Assembly (NCBI RefSeq): GCF_002127325.2
Contig: NC_035436.2
Coordinates: 22,830,383 to 22,894,382 of the forward strand
Length of the DNA stretch: 64,000 nucleotides
Source: Helianthus annuus
Lineage: Eukaryota; Streptophyta; Magnoliopsida; Asterales; Asteraceae
Direction of reading: 5' to 3'
The notes under the pieces are model-generated. The model was given only the letters and a program-made list of their open reading frames with translations. It searched no databases and had not been told where the DNA came from. The stretch's first letter is position 1; every line of letters begins with the position of its first letter. Made by a program: the position numbers and the translations under genes. This document shows, piece by piece, positions 1-10,816 of the stretch.

Positions 1-267
1 GTGCATATTTTGTGTTGATTGGGGTGGGAGAAACTTCAAACATAAGTTAAGTAGCATCGAGAGGAGCATGCAAACCGCCTTATTATCATGGGTGCACACA
101 TAATAATGACGCGTGGTGCATGCAAATCCCAATGAGGCTTAACGAGTGCGAGAGGGGTTCTTCCCTATTTGTGTATGAATATGGTAGTTAATCGTTCTTA
201 ACATGATAAACCTGAACACTTTCCTCGTTTTCGACTCCTAAATTAGTTCATTCCCATATATAGAAAC

Positions 268-3200
268 ATGAGTGGACGAGGACACGGGCGTGGTAGCATC
301 AACATGACTCAGGCTGAGTTAACAAATCTGATAAACACACGTGTGGCTGAGGCTCTGGCAGCCTACCAAGCTGGTATGAACTGTACCAAATACTTTTAAT
401 CTTGTATCTTCTACACAACTCTTACTCCTGTGTTGTATCTTCTTTCACCCAGTGCACCCGAACAACCAGCCTGCCTGTACGTTCAAGATGTTTATGGATT
501 GTAAGCCACAGACCTTCAGCGGGACGGAAGGGGCTGTGGGACTATTGAGGTGGTTCGAGAAAGCTGAGTCAGTGTTCGCTATGTGCAACTGTCCTGTGGG
601 GGACCGCGTGAAGTATGCGACAGGCACGCTTGAGGATGGTGCCTTAACCTGGTGGAATGCCCAGGTTCAGCTGTTGGGTATTGATGCAGCAAACGCTACT
701 ACTTGGGACGACTTCAAGGAATTAATGAGGGAGGAATATTGTCCTCGTGATGAGATACAGAAGCTAGAAAACGAGTATTACGATCTGAAACTGGTGGGAT
801 CTGAGGTTGAAGCGTACGTGAAGCGGTCGTATGAGTTGGCTGACTTGTGTCCGAATTTGTCTCGACCTATGTCTCGAAGGATCGAGTTATTCATCAAGGG
901 GTTACCTCCACGAGTGAAGGGTTTGGTTACTGCTGCAAACCTCAATAACTTAACCCAGATTGTCCGGTTGACTCACAAGATTATTGATCAGGAGGTGGAA
1001 AGCAACTCACTACCACCGCGTGTTTCTAAAGCTACTGCTGCCACCACCACAGCCACTACTCCTGTCACTGATAGTAAGCGCAAGTGGGGTGATATGGACA
1101 AGGCGTCCCACTCGATTCAGCCCCAAAAGAAGACAGACACTGGCAGTACTCGCAGCTTTAGCCAATCATCCTCAGTGAATAAAAATCAGAGATCTTATGT
1201 GGGAAAGAAGCCTCAGTGTAGCAAATGTGGGTTCCATCATTATGGGCAGTGTGATCGAGTTTGTCGCAGGTGCGACAAGGTAGGCCATGAGGCCAAGGAT
1301 TGCAGGGCTCCTCAGCCAAAACAGCAGCAGCAGCAGACTCAGCCGAATCAGAGACAGCAGGGGCAGCAATCTGAGCACAGTCAGGGGTCTAGAAAAGGAT
1401 GTTATCAGTGTGGGGCTGAGGGGCATATGAAGCGGGATTGCCCACAATTGAAACAGAATACAGGTGGTAACAACGCAGGGAGCAATGGTGGGAACAATGG
1501 GGGCAACGTGGCGCGTGGGCATGGATTTACTATTGGAGCTGGTGAAGCTCGGAACGACGGCAATGTAGTTACTGGTACGTTCTCTGTTAATGGTGTTTAT
1601 GCTTCTATATTATTTGATTCGGGCGCCGATTGGAGTTATGTGTCTACGGAGTTCAGTGGTCGTCTAGGATTGAGTCCTACACCTCTTGTTGTTAAGCATG
1701 TAGTGGAAATAGCAAATGGTAAAACTATTGAAGCGTCTCATGTCCTCATGGGGTGCAAATTAGATCTCTTGGGTCAAGTATTTGACATTGACCTGCTCCC
1801 TGTCACTCTCGGAAGCTTCGACGTAGTTGTGGGAATGGATTGGTTATCCAAATATCAGGCGGAAATTCTCTGCAAGGAGAAAGTCGTTCGTATTCCCCTT
1901 GCTAGTGGTGAATCGTTATCGGTTCAGGGTCATCGTAGCGGTGCTACAGTAGGTATTATCTCAGCCATGAAGGCTCTAAGTTGTCTACGCAAGGGCTATC
2001 CTTCCCTTTTGGCCCTTGTTACTGACTCTCAGACTGACGAGAGGAAACTCGAAGACCTTCCTGTCGTTCGAGAGTTTCCTGATGTTTTTCCTGAAGAGCT
2101 CCCTGGTCTACCTCCACATCGTCAGGTAGAATTCCAGATTGAACTTCAGCCAGGAGCAGCATCGATTGCTCGTGCTCCATACCGTCTTGCACCAGGAGAG
2201 TTGCAAGAATTATCGAATCAACTTCAAGAGTTACTAGACAGGGGTTTCATTCGTCCTAGCTCTTCTCCTTGGGGAGCCCCTGTATTATTTGTTAAGAAGA
2301 AAGACGGGTCTTTTCGTATGTGCATCGACTATCGCGAGCTCAACAAGGTGACGATCAAGAATCGTTACCCTCTGCCACGCATTGACGACTTGTTTGACCA
2401 ACTGCAAGGGTCAAGTTTCTATTCCAAGATTGACTTGAGGTCAGGATATCATCAGGTACGGGTTAGAGAGGAGGATGTGCCTCGAACAGCTTTTCGAACG
2501 CGGTATGGCCACTATGAATTTCTGGTTATGCCATTTGGGATGACCAACGCACCAGCGGTCTTCATGGATCTCATGAACCGCGTGTGCAAACCTTACCTTG
2601 ACAACTTCATTATCGTTTTCATTGATGACATATTGATCTTCTCCAAGAACAAGGAAGACCACGAGCGCCATCTTCGTCTTATTTTGGAGCTCCTGAGGAA
2701 GGAGCAGTTGTACGCAAAGTTTTCTAAGTGTGACTTCTGGATTCGGGAAGTACACTTTCTCGGGCATATCGTTAACGAAATGGGTATTCATGTGGATCCT
2801 GCCAAGATCGATGCTATTCGAAATTGGGCGGCACCAAAGAATCCTTCGGAGGTGCGTCAATTTCTTGGTCTTGCGGGATATTATCGTCGGTTTATTCGGG
2901 ATTTTTCTAAAATTGCTCAACCCCTCACCGCCCTGACTCAAAAGAAAGTTGTTTATTCTTGGGGATCGAACCAGGAAGAAGCATTTCAGCTCTTAAAGCA
3001 GAAGTTATGCAGCGCGCCGATTTTATCGCTACCAGAGGGTACTGAAGATTTTGTGGTTTATTGCGATGCGTCTATTCAGGGTCTCGGCTGCGTGTTGATG
3101 CAACGAGACAAGGTGATAGCCTATGCTTCTCGACAGTTGAAGGTACACGAGAAGAACTATACGACACACGACCTGGAATTAGGAGCCGTAGTCTTTGCGT

Positions 3201-4978
3201 TGAAGATTTGGAGGCATTACCTGTACGGTACCAAGTGTACCATCTATACCGATCACAGGAGTCTTCAACATATCTTCGACCAGAAGGAATTGAATATGCG
3301 GCAACGTCGTTGGGTCGAGCTTTTCAATGATTATGAGTGTGCTATCAAGTATCATCCGGGTAAAGCTAATGTTGTAGCTGATGCCCTTAGTCGCAAGGAA
3401 CCGAAGCAGAAGCGTGTTCGTGCCCTACAGCTTACTATTCACTCTGATTTACCTGCCCGGATTCGTTCAGCTCAGATTGAAGCGTTAAAGGAAGAAAATA
3501 TCGAAGCCGAAGGATTACGAGGGCTACACAAGAAGAAGTTCGAGCAACGGTCCGACAATATCTACTACTTCATGGAACGGATATGGGTTCCTTCATTTGG
3601 TGATCTTCGAGAACTTGTGATGGACGAAGCACACAAGTCACGATATTCTATTCATCCAGGGTCTGATAAGATGTACCAGGACCTCAAGGTTTTGTATTGG
3701 TGGCCGAACATGAAAGCTATTATTGCCACCTACGTGAGTAAGTGTTTGACCTGTGCTAGGGTCAAGGCAGAGTACCAGAAGCCTTCGGGACCACTTCAGC
3801 AGCCGGAGATACCTATGTGGAAATGGGAACAGATCGCTATGGATTATGTTACGGGGTTACCTAGAACGCAGGCAGGGAACGATACTATATGGGTGATTGT
3901 CGACCGTCTCACAAAGTCAGCACATTTCCTAGCAATCAAGGAGACAAATAAGTATTCGCAGCTCGCATCAGTGTACCTTAAAGAGGTGGTTTCTAGGCAC
4001 GGGGTGCCCACTTCTATTATTTCTGATCGAGATCCTCGTTTTACTTCAGAGTTATGGCAGGCCATGCATAAATCATTCGGCTCACGTCTCGATATGAGCA
4101 CGGCTTATCATCCACAAACGGATGGTCAGAGTGAGCGCACAATTCAGACACTAGAGGATATGCTGCGGGCATGTGTTATTGATTTTTGGAAAGGATGGGA
4201 GAAGCACCTGCCGTTGGTAGAGTTTTCCTACAATAACAGCTACCACACCAGTATCAAAGCGGCACCATTTGAGGCACTGTATGGGAGGAAGTGTCGTTCA
4301 CCCCTCTGCTGGGCTGAGGTGGGTGATAGTCAGATCACAGGCCCTGAGATGGTACTCGAAACTTCAGATATGATCGTGAAAATCAGAGAACGTATGGCAG
4401 CTGCTCGTGATCGCCAGAAGGCCTATGCAGACAAGCGTGCCAAAGAGGTAGTGTTCGAAGTAGATGATCGCGTCATGCTAAAAGTCTCACCGTGGAAAGG
4501 GGTTGTACGCTTTGGGAAGCGTGGCAAGCTGAACCCACGTTATGTTGGGCCGTTTAAAGTTCTTGAGCGTATCGGTAAGGTGGCATATAGGTTGGAGTTA
4601 CCTACTGAGCTGGGTAATGTTCACGACGTATTTCATGTATCTCAGTTAAAGAAGTGTTATGCTGATGACCCACTAGCGGTACCTTTTCAAGAGTTAAAAG
4701 TCGACGACAAGTTGCAGTTTGTTGAAGAACCCATCGAGATCATGGACCGTGAGGTCAAAGTGCGTAAACACAGTCGTATTCCCATCGTTAGAGTTCGTTG
4801 GAACTCAAGACGTGGACCGGAGTTCACGTGGGAGCGCGAGGATCAGATGAAGCTCAAGTATCCTCACCTTTTTCCTAAAAACAAACCCGAGTCGAGCAAA
4901 ACTGGTGAATCTCGAGGCGATATTCCTCTTCAAGTTGGGGATGATGTCACAACTGAGCAGAACCCGCAACAACCCTGA
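268..4978 (+). CDS. gag-pol polyprotein of chromovirus; exon 1 268-373, main frame 453-4978
   Basis: The main frame is open from 452 to 4978 (1508 codons) with no stop or shift. Numbering from 452: gag domain about residues 35-170; CCHC knuckles at C271-C284 and C317-C330, with an extra Cys cluster before them; aspartic protease DSGA at D389; RT with FIDD at 723-726; RNase H with D872; integrase with an HHCC-type finger, then D1131, D1192 and E1228 (D-x60-D-x35-E); chromodomain-like tail about 1428-1485 ending in a FTWEREDQ motif. There is no upstream ATG in this frame. An ATG at 268 opens a 35-codon exon rich in RG and QAEL motifs, and a GT at 374 and AG at 451-452 would join it in frame (phase 1). 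Family knowledge gives cytoplasmic virus-like particles with nuclear integration. All catalytic residues I checked are present, so it may be functional. Confidence 0.93.
374..452 (+). other. Putative short intron in the gag 5' coding region
   Basis: A 79-bp AT-rich stretch starts GTATGA and ends in a pyrimidine run plus CCCAG. Removing it fuses the ATG-started exon at 268 to the long gag-pol frame without a stop. Reading straight through instead meets a TAA about 24 bases after the donor. The alternative is a non-AUG start at 452 (GTG) or a downstream Met. Splicing is inferred from sequence only. Confidence 0.6.
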
Positions 4979-5033
4979 CTTCTCACTTCGTTTCTCTCAC
5001 ACCTGACGCTTGCCAAATTTCGGGACGAAATTT

Positions 5034-5051
5034 CTTTCAAGTTGGGGATGA
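5034..5051 (+). promoter_or_regulatory. Polypurine-tract region before the 3' LTR
   Basis: The purine-rich motif AAGTTGGGGATGATG directly precedes the LTR start TGTGACAAC. The same motif precedes the 3' LTR of the second gypsy element at 37089. A second copy lies within the gag-pol 3' end at about 4930-4950, so the region is duplicated. Confidence 0.6.
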
Positions 5052-7310
5052 TGTGACAACCCGGACTTGAAAGGTTAGTATATTTTAGTCTCACGATTAT
5101 GTTCCTTAGTTATTCTTGTGTACGTCCCTCGCGGTGATATTAATTGTTAAACGCTCTTAACTAAAATAAACTTTCTAAACATAAAGTGCATGGGGAAAAT
5201 GTTGAGTATGTAATTAGACTATGGCTTGGGCCGTATGTGTTGCATAGGAGAACTAGCATATACTTTATTCACCTTATATCATCCTTGGCCCATAATGATT
5301 CGAATGTAACCGAGTCCAACATACACCTTAAGCCCAGTTCGGCTATTAGTAAACAAACCGCCCAAACCTATATCAATATGTGTACGTATCATATTAGGAT
5401 TGTTCCACCATAAAACAAACCCTACCCCTTCCTCTTCTCTGATTCGCGGCAGGCATAGGAGACCCCCTCCCCTCTTCGAAACATCAACCTATCGGATCAA
5501 GCTTGTGGTTAGTGAATTATATTCGTATTAAATCTTGTTCACCTAAATATCGTTTACATGTGTGCCTGTGTATACGTGTGACTAGGTTGTATGAAAGTAT
5601 GTGAATGACCCTGCTATTGATCTATTGTTTAATCTTGTCACCACTCATTCCGACGAATCATATAGGAGGTTGTTAGGTGGACGTAATTGATTAATTGTTA
5701 TCATTCGGCCGCACATGTCTCCAAAAGGGACATGAAACTGTTGTACACCAACACACTTCTATTGGACCGAATTGGTTGATCACATGCACCAAACTCACAT
5801 GTTCACGTGGATCTTTATTGAGCAATTAATGTTAACAAACACATGTCAACAATTTAATTGTTTAATTGATAATATTCATGATAGGTTAATAATTCTGAAT
5901 GAAAAGGGGCAGCCCATGTGCTTTAATGTGAAAGGTCCAATTATTATTAGTCTTCTATAAAAGGATGTCGGCCATATTTGTTCATATTGCATGATATTAG
6001 TATGTGGGTGAATATAGGCGGCAATTAGTATGTGGGTGAATATAGGCGGCTAGTAGTATGTGGTTGGATAATTTTTATAAAGTGTATATAGGATTAATAT
6101 GCTTCTGTGAATTAATATGGGTGTTCACAAGAGGGGCCACACGCCTCTTGATGCCATTGGGCCGCCCAAATAGGAAATAGTAAGGTGACCATTGGGTTGG
6201 GTATTAAGGGCGGCTACAAGTTGAGTAGATAAAGGCACAATAGTATTTGAGATATTTGAAAGTGGTGGCACATAGTTACTGATCAAACTTGTACACTAAA
6301 ATAATTAAGATCGACCGGTTATAACCAGGTCAGTTGTGCTGGGCCAATAGATGTAGTTGTAACATAAAAGTATTATGGGCCGAAGGGAGTACTGGCTGGT
6401 GGTTTGGGTTGGATTTAATGTGTTGGGTTCGATGTGAATAGGACTGGTAATACTAACGAGTAGTAATTGAATTACTTGTTAAACAGCTTGTGGTATGAAC
6501 TTGTAATGTGAATATGCGTTGGATTGAGTAGTTGCTACACCTTGTGTGATAACTCGAACTATATTTGTTACTACCTGTACAACGTGCACGTAAGGTTAGT
6601 GATTTACGAAAATGTAAAACTAACTATCACTGGCAACCCTATTAGGACTTGGGTGATCAAACGTAAACAAGATACTTGATCTTACCGAGCAAACCAAAGG
6701 TGAGTTCATTGCTCTTTTCTCAAGCATGGATCCCAGGGAAGGGATAACGGGTAACGTTCCGAGGAGGAATGCATGGGTAAAGGGATGTTGGTTATTGTAC
6801 TCAGTTTTCGATCATTGTAAGACCACTACATCTACCGGGTCGTTGCTTGTAGGGCAACGGGGGTTATTAGTTGATAGCGCTATTAGGTTTGGCACCCTCA
6901 CGACGTTCGAGGAGAACGGGCGTGAACTAATTACCTTAAAACATGACCAATGCTTTGATAGAGGCATTGGGGTTGGCAATCACATATCATATGGCCATTC
7001 GGTAATCGAGTAATAACAACATCGAAACATCAAATATCATAACGACAAACAACATGCCGTCTGATGCTGCTAGAGTAGTTGTGGTCATAATAAACAGTTA
7101 TTTTGATTTGGTTCTGATACATTTACACACTTATACATTTATGCTTCCGCTCAGTACTTTGGTTTTGGTTTAACTTTTCAAACGATACATTTTTTTCAAT
7201 TGGGTATTTCAATACATTATAACTCGTGTTTGATATGATTGGTGGCTCTTTGTTGGATCGTTACACTTCCAATAGGGACATACCCTAGGTGGTAATTTGG
7301 GGGTGTGACA
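5052..7310 (+). repeat. 3' LTR of the chromovirus (2259 bp)
   Basis: Starts TGTGACAACC and ends GGGGGTGTGACA, the same ends as the LTRs at 31076, 37089, 23984 and (reversed) 40842. It contains a 31-bp near-perfect tandem duplication at about 6000-6053 (TATGTGGGTGAATATAGGCGG repeated) and many TGGGCC/GGCCCA words. It carries the conserved hairpin series described for 6699-6935. Internal sequence is strongly diverged from the 31076 element, so this is a related subfamily rather than the same copy group. Confidence 0.9.
6699..6935 (+). other. Conserved hairpin series in gypsy LTR (copy 1)
   Basis: After GGTGAGTTCA (6699-6708) come: hairpin ATCCC/GGGAT (6730-6734 with 6741-6745); hairpin CGTTGC/GCAACG (6841-6846 with 6854-6859); a stem GGTTATTAGTT/AACTAATTACC (6862-6872 with 6925-6935) that encloses the palindrome ATAGCGCTAT and a hairpin CGTTC/GAACG (6904-6908 with 6913-6917). 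The right-hand partner of GGTGAGTTCA seen in three other LTRs is missing here. Pairings were found by eye; an RNA role is inferred. Confidence 0.55.
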
Positions 7311-7505
7311 GATCGAATAATAGCTTTAGTCATTAAAAATCTGTTACAATCAGAATTTTGACCTTAGTATGTTTCGATATATTATATCTTAAAGTAAACC
7401 TTAGTGAGGCCATTCGATCTTCTAGCTCTACTTAAAGTATTTAGAACTGGGGTTGCGTTTTGCAGGATGATGTGCAACTTGAAATGTTGGAATTGAGCTC
7501 GAACC
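7311..7505. other. Unassigned spacer between LTR and CACTA end
   Basis: About 195 bp of AT-rich DNA with no convincing frame. The right target-site duplication of the chromovirus would begin at 7311 (GATCG), but its left partner is outside the window. Confidence 0.6.
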
Positions 7506-7670
7506 CACTACAAGAACGGGGCACCTTTAGCGGCGATAGCTGTTGCCGGTATTGACTACTTTTGTCTCCGCTATTGACCATTTGTCGCCCGTATTGACCA
7601 TTGTCGCCGGTATTGACCATTTGTCGCCCGTATTGACAACTGTCGCCGCTAAAAGTGTCGCCGCTAAAAG
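7506..7670. repeat. CACTA terminus with subterminal repeats
   Basis: CACTACAAGAA at 7506-7516 matches the plant CACTA end. From 7545 to 7660 the word TTGTCGCC(G/C)GTATTGAC recurs about four times, then GTCGCCGCTAAAAG appears twice. Short repeated subterminal motifs are where CACTA transposases bind in known families. Confidence 0.75.
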
Positions 7671-7877
7671 TCTGTTTTTTTTAATACAGCAGCTATATAT
7701 ACAGCTGCCCAGCCAGTTTTATGGCCGAAAAAACAGAACCTGCCTACTTTCAAACAACGCAAACAACGCCATGAACATAATCAACATATACTAAAGGTAA
7801 TATAGTTAAAAACTACGTTTAAGTCGTACATTATAATCCTACAACATTTAATTAAATCAGACATTAAAAACAACAAC

Positions 7878-8326
7878 TCACTCCTCGTCAGATTCCCTAT
7901 CGAATAAGTCATCAGAATCGTAGTCCTATGACTTTCCTTTTCCTTTTCCTTGTGAAGCAAGATAGTTGTTAAGTTGGTTCAAAAAGGACAGGGTTTGAAA
8001 CAAGTTGTTAACAAAATCATACAATAATAGATATCAAAACGTATATTAGCATATATTTAACAAGGAAACATGCGTTCGTTTGTCATTTTATAAATTGCGT
8101 AGTTTACCTCGGAAAAGGGTTCTTGCGTCCGAGCTTGCGAAGACGACATGTTAGATGACGAGTTCGAGGACGTGTTGGAAGAAGGTTTAGGCCCCATCCC
8201 ACCGTACCATCCTCGCCGCTCACCCAGTGCGCTTCCTGATACGGGGCAATTGGTGGACCCTCACCGCTCCATACGCTTGTGGCCTGTTGTATGTTCCGCT
8301 GTATTTTCCGAAGATGATTAAATATA

Positions 8327-8359
<33 letters not shown>

Positions 8360-9252
8360 TTGTTGTAGAAAATAATACTTAAAGGAAATACTTACGTAAT
8401 TTTGTTCAGCAACCGGATCAACCTAATTCCCTTGATTGTCCGTGTGGGTTTTAGCATACGTAGGTACCCAATCGATCTCCTGTTTAACATTAAACTTAGA
8501 TTAGACATTAAATAAATAAAAGCTTACACACACGCATGCATACATAAAACATTACATTTTTATAGGCGGTGCTACCATACGACGACGATGTCCCCCCACG
8601 GTATGGGAATTGTTGTTTCTCGCGTACTAGTGTGTTGGCCTTGCTTCTTTTAATATATTTTTCGTCCCGAAAACCTTCGATGGTTCTCAACCAGTTATCA
8701 TACGGCATATCCGCAGGATGGTATGCCCTTGCGCTCGCAATATCATTGTAACCTCCCTTGCTCTTAAATAATTTTTTAGCGTCGTACTTGTGGTCAGAGT
8801 ACCGCTTCATAAGCACAGCCCTAATACCACCCATCAAGTTTTTGGCCTCTAAATCACGTTCCACTACATCAAAATTGAAATTTTCCTACAAATTAAATAA
8901 AAAAGTTAAAATATCATATATAAATTAGATTTGTATGTGCTTAAATGTTTGATAAAATTTTATGCATATAACTTATTTACTCGTAAGTGGTTCATGAGGG
9001 CATCCTCGTAATGGTAATGTTGTTCAACGTTATGTCATCCAATTTTATGGAACGGGATGGTCCGCCACATATACAGGCCGGCCTCCCGTGAAAACATATC
9101 TCTTGATTTACCAACCGGGGTATACGTGACCTGTCTGTCAAACGTAAGCGATACAGCCCCCCCCCCCCCCGCCTTTTACCAGACGCCTTAGTTTCTCGTT
9201 TTTGGCTTTCCCCCTAACCTTCTTTACGAGACGCACAGTTTTTTAATCTTGT
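7878..9252 (-). pseudogene. Ptta/En/Spm-type plant transposon protein, multi-exon, broken
   Basis: Exons inferred from frame plus splice sites, on the minus strand: about 9252-8990, 8885-8556, 8479-8396, about 8320-8110, about 7990-7878. The second exon encodes the recognisable core: ERDLEAKNL, then KRYSD, ARAYHPADMPYDNW, then FPYRGGTSS. This resembles the plant Transposase_24 (Ptta/En/Spm) family found in CACTA elements. Defects: a 14-base C tract (G on the coding strand) in the first exon shifts frame; a TGA replaces an expected Trp codon near 9045; a TAG in the third exon stands where the copies at 51790 and 62470 have Trp; the fourth exon shows a frame change; a stop precedes the acidic tail. 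Non-functional here. Exon edges outside 8556-8885 and 8396-8479 are approximate. Confidence 0.72.
8328..8359. repeat. (TG)n(TA)n microsatellite in a transposase intron
   Basis: A TG run passes into a TA run. The same compound tract occurs at 62382-62417 in the homologous place, and a TA-only version is at 51691-51733. Confidence 0.95.
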
Positions 9253-9547
9253 TATGTTCTTAATGATTGTTTTAAATTTTGGGCGGAACGTTATGTTTTA
9301 AATCATCATTTCAATTTCGATTAGGTGTTTTCTTAGCTCGTTATGTTTGAAATGATGAATTCAATATCAGGCACGATTTTTTAAATATGTAATGTTCTTC
9401 ATGGTGGTTTAAATTTTGATGGGTATTTTCTTAGCTCCTTTTGTTTTAAATGTTCTTCATGGTGGTTTAAATTTCGACCAAGTACTCATGATTTTTTCAT
9501 TTGTTCTCACGGTTCTCACAATATTTAGGGTTCTCATTTACACCCTT

Positions 9548-9550
<3 letters not shown>

Positions 9551-9595
<45 letters not shown>
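9551..9595. repeat. (TA)n microsatellite, 45 bp
   Basis: Perfect TA run directly between a TTCCC end and the CCAAAATCAG start of the copia-gag cassette. Confidence 0.97.
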
Positions 9596-9597
<2 letters not shown>

Positions 9598-9764
9598 AAA
9601 ATCAGTACCAAAACAAAAGTAAATCAGAGAATACTAAATCGAATACATTGATCAATCATCAACTAACAATCATTGAATTGCGAATAAAATAAGAACAATC
9701 GAAAAAAATCAGAACATTAACGAAATTAGGCGAATGTAACAACAAAGAAGAATAATAGAAGCAC

Positions 9765-10165
9765 GTATTATGTCGAGTCGATTCCCTGAAGCGAATGTGG
9801 CCAATTATCAAAGCGGACGAGGTAGAGGTAGAGGCCGCGGCCCAGCAGAGGTCGTGGTCGTGGTCGAGGACGAGGATATACATGGCATCGAGAGTCCCAG
9901 AACACTAAAAATAGCGATGTTGAATCGAGTCGACATAATACCGGGCGACCTTCAAAAGAGAAAAGTAACGGAAACATTTTATTGCTCGTCATCTTGATGT
10001 TACCTATCGTATCATTCACTGCATCCTTAATAAAGCGCCGATTCCCTTGAAACATGACAGTATATCCTTTTTGTATGAGTTGTCCCACACTCAACATATT
10101 ATGTTTCAAGCCTTGTACATAAAAAACACTCTTTTTAGATTTTTTACACATGTGTAAATACAACA
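9765..10165 (-). pseudogene. Copia gag-pre-integrase fragment with an inverted gag RG-box
   Basis: The minus strand from about 10150 to 9990 encodes VFYVQGLKHNMLSVGQL and later KMTSNKMFPL, the gag-pre-integrase signature of Ty1/copia. Left of it, the copia gag Arg-Gly box lies on the plus strand, so the two parts are head-to-head. A near-perfect 20-bp inverted repeat (9765-9784 and 9922-9941, 19/20) bounds the inverted part. In the less rearranged copy at 10940-11258 the RG-box is on the minus strand. On the plus strand a 75-codon frame (9770-9997) begins at an ATG inside the left repeat and stays open in four copies. Confidence 0.7.
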
Positions 10166-10394
10166 GATTTACGCATGTGTAAATGGCAAACTTACACATG
10201 TGTAAATTTTCTTTATTTACGAATTCACGTAAATTTAAACGTGTAATTTAAATTTATAACATTGTATTCGAATAATAATGATAAGTGTAGAAAAAAATTT
10301 TGAATTTGAATTACTTTTGACCAAGTTCTCATGATTTTTTCATTTGTTCTCACGGTTCCCATAATATTTAGAGTTCTCATTTAAAGCCTTCCCT

Positions 10395-10425
<31 letters not shown>

Positions 10426-10798
10426 GGTAGAGGATCCTGTAAAAAGTGCTCAAAGTGTAAGAAGTGTATTATAACACTATATATAATACTATATAACACC
10501 ATATAAACACCGTATAACAATATGTAACACCATATAATACCATATAACACTATGTAACACTATATATCATTATATAAAAAATATAACACTATAGGTTGTC
10601 TGATAGCATGTCTATGATAGATGTATAGTGTTATATTTGTTATATAATGATATATAGTGTTACATAGTATTATATGGTATTATATGGTGTTACATATTGT
10701 TATACGGTGTTTATATGGTGTTATATAGTATTATATATAGTGTTATAATGCACTTCTTACACTTCTCACACTTTAGGCCCTTTTTACACTATCCTTAC
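10426..10798. mobile_element. 373-bp hairpin (fold-back) element between (TA)n tracts
   Basis: The left arm (10426-10593) and right arm (10624-10798) are almost complementary over their whole length, with a 30-bp loop. Arms consist of repeated AACAC-TATATAA words. The outer ends read TATAGGTAGAGGATCCTGTAAAAAG on the left in two parts (GGTAGAGGATCC, TGTAAAAAG) and GGGTAAGGATAGTGTAAAAAG on the right in the reverse strand (GGGTAAGGATAG, TGTAAAAAG). Both ends abut TA tracts (10399-10425 and 10801-10813). No frame of note. This is a MITE-like non-autonomous element. Confidence 0.82.
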
Positions 10799-10816
10799 CC
10801 TATATATATATATCCA

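Larger units (their letters stand above)
1..7310 (+). mobile_element. Ty3/gypsy chromovirus (Tekay/Del-like), 5' LTR outside window
   Basis: The window opens inside the untranslated leader; the same leader recurs at about 34216-34490 in the second gypsy element. An intact gag-pol frame and one 3' LTR (5052-7310) follow. The order gag, zinc knuckles, protease, RT, RNase H, integrase and a chromodomain-like C-terminus places it in the chromoviruses. The 5' LTR, the primer-binding site and the left target duplication lie outside the window, so completeness and age cannot be judged. The leader after the 3' LTR is replaced by unrelated DNA from 7311. Confidence 0.93.
7506..9470 (-). mobile_element. 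Truncated CACTA (En/Spm) element
   Basis: The left end is a CACTACAAGAA terminus at 7506 followed by repeated GTCGCC/TATTGAC subterminal motifs, then a minus-strand transposon gene running toward this end. No matching TTCTTGTAGTG end was found to the right. The homology to the other copies (51672, 62365) passes beyond the gene into AT-rich spacer and a copia-derived cassette. The right boundary is therefore approximate and the element is a fragment. Confidence 0.7.
9474..10398. mobile_element. (TA)n-flanked chimeric copia-gag cassette (copy A)
   Basis: Two related segments with a GTTCTCA-rich motif series (9474-9550 and 10317-10397) flank a unit that starts just after the (TA)n tract. The unit holds an A-rich leader (9597-9764), an inverted copia gag RG-box (9765-9941), a minus-strand copia gag-pre-integrase piece (9942-10150) and AT-rich DNA. 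The same arrangement recurs at 27905-28805, 52830-53732 and from 63530 to the window end, so the composite was amplified as one unit. Confidence 0.6.

Noticed and set aside
2441..2941. 166-codon minus-strand frame over RT
   Set aside because: Shadow of the conserved gag-pol reading frame on the other strand.
8328..8359. Possible CRISPR or satellite array among the TA/TG repeats
   Set aside because: Simple microsatellites without spacers, in a plant genome.
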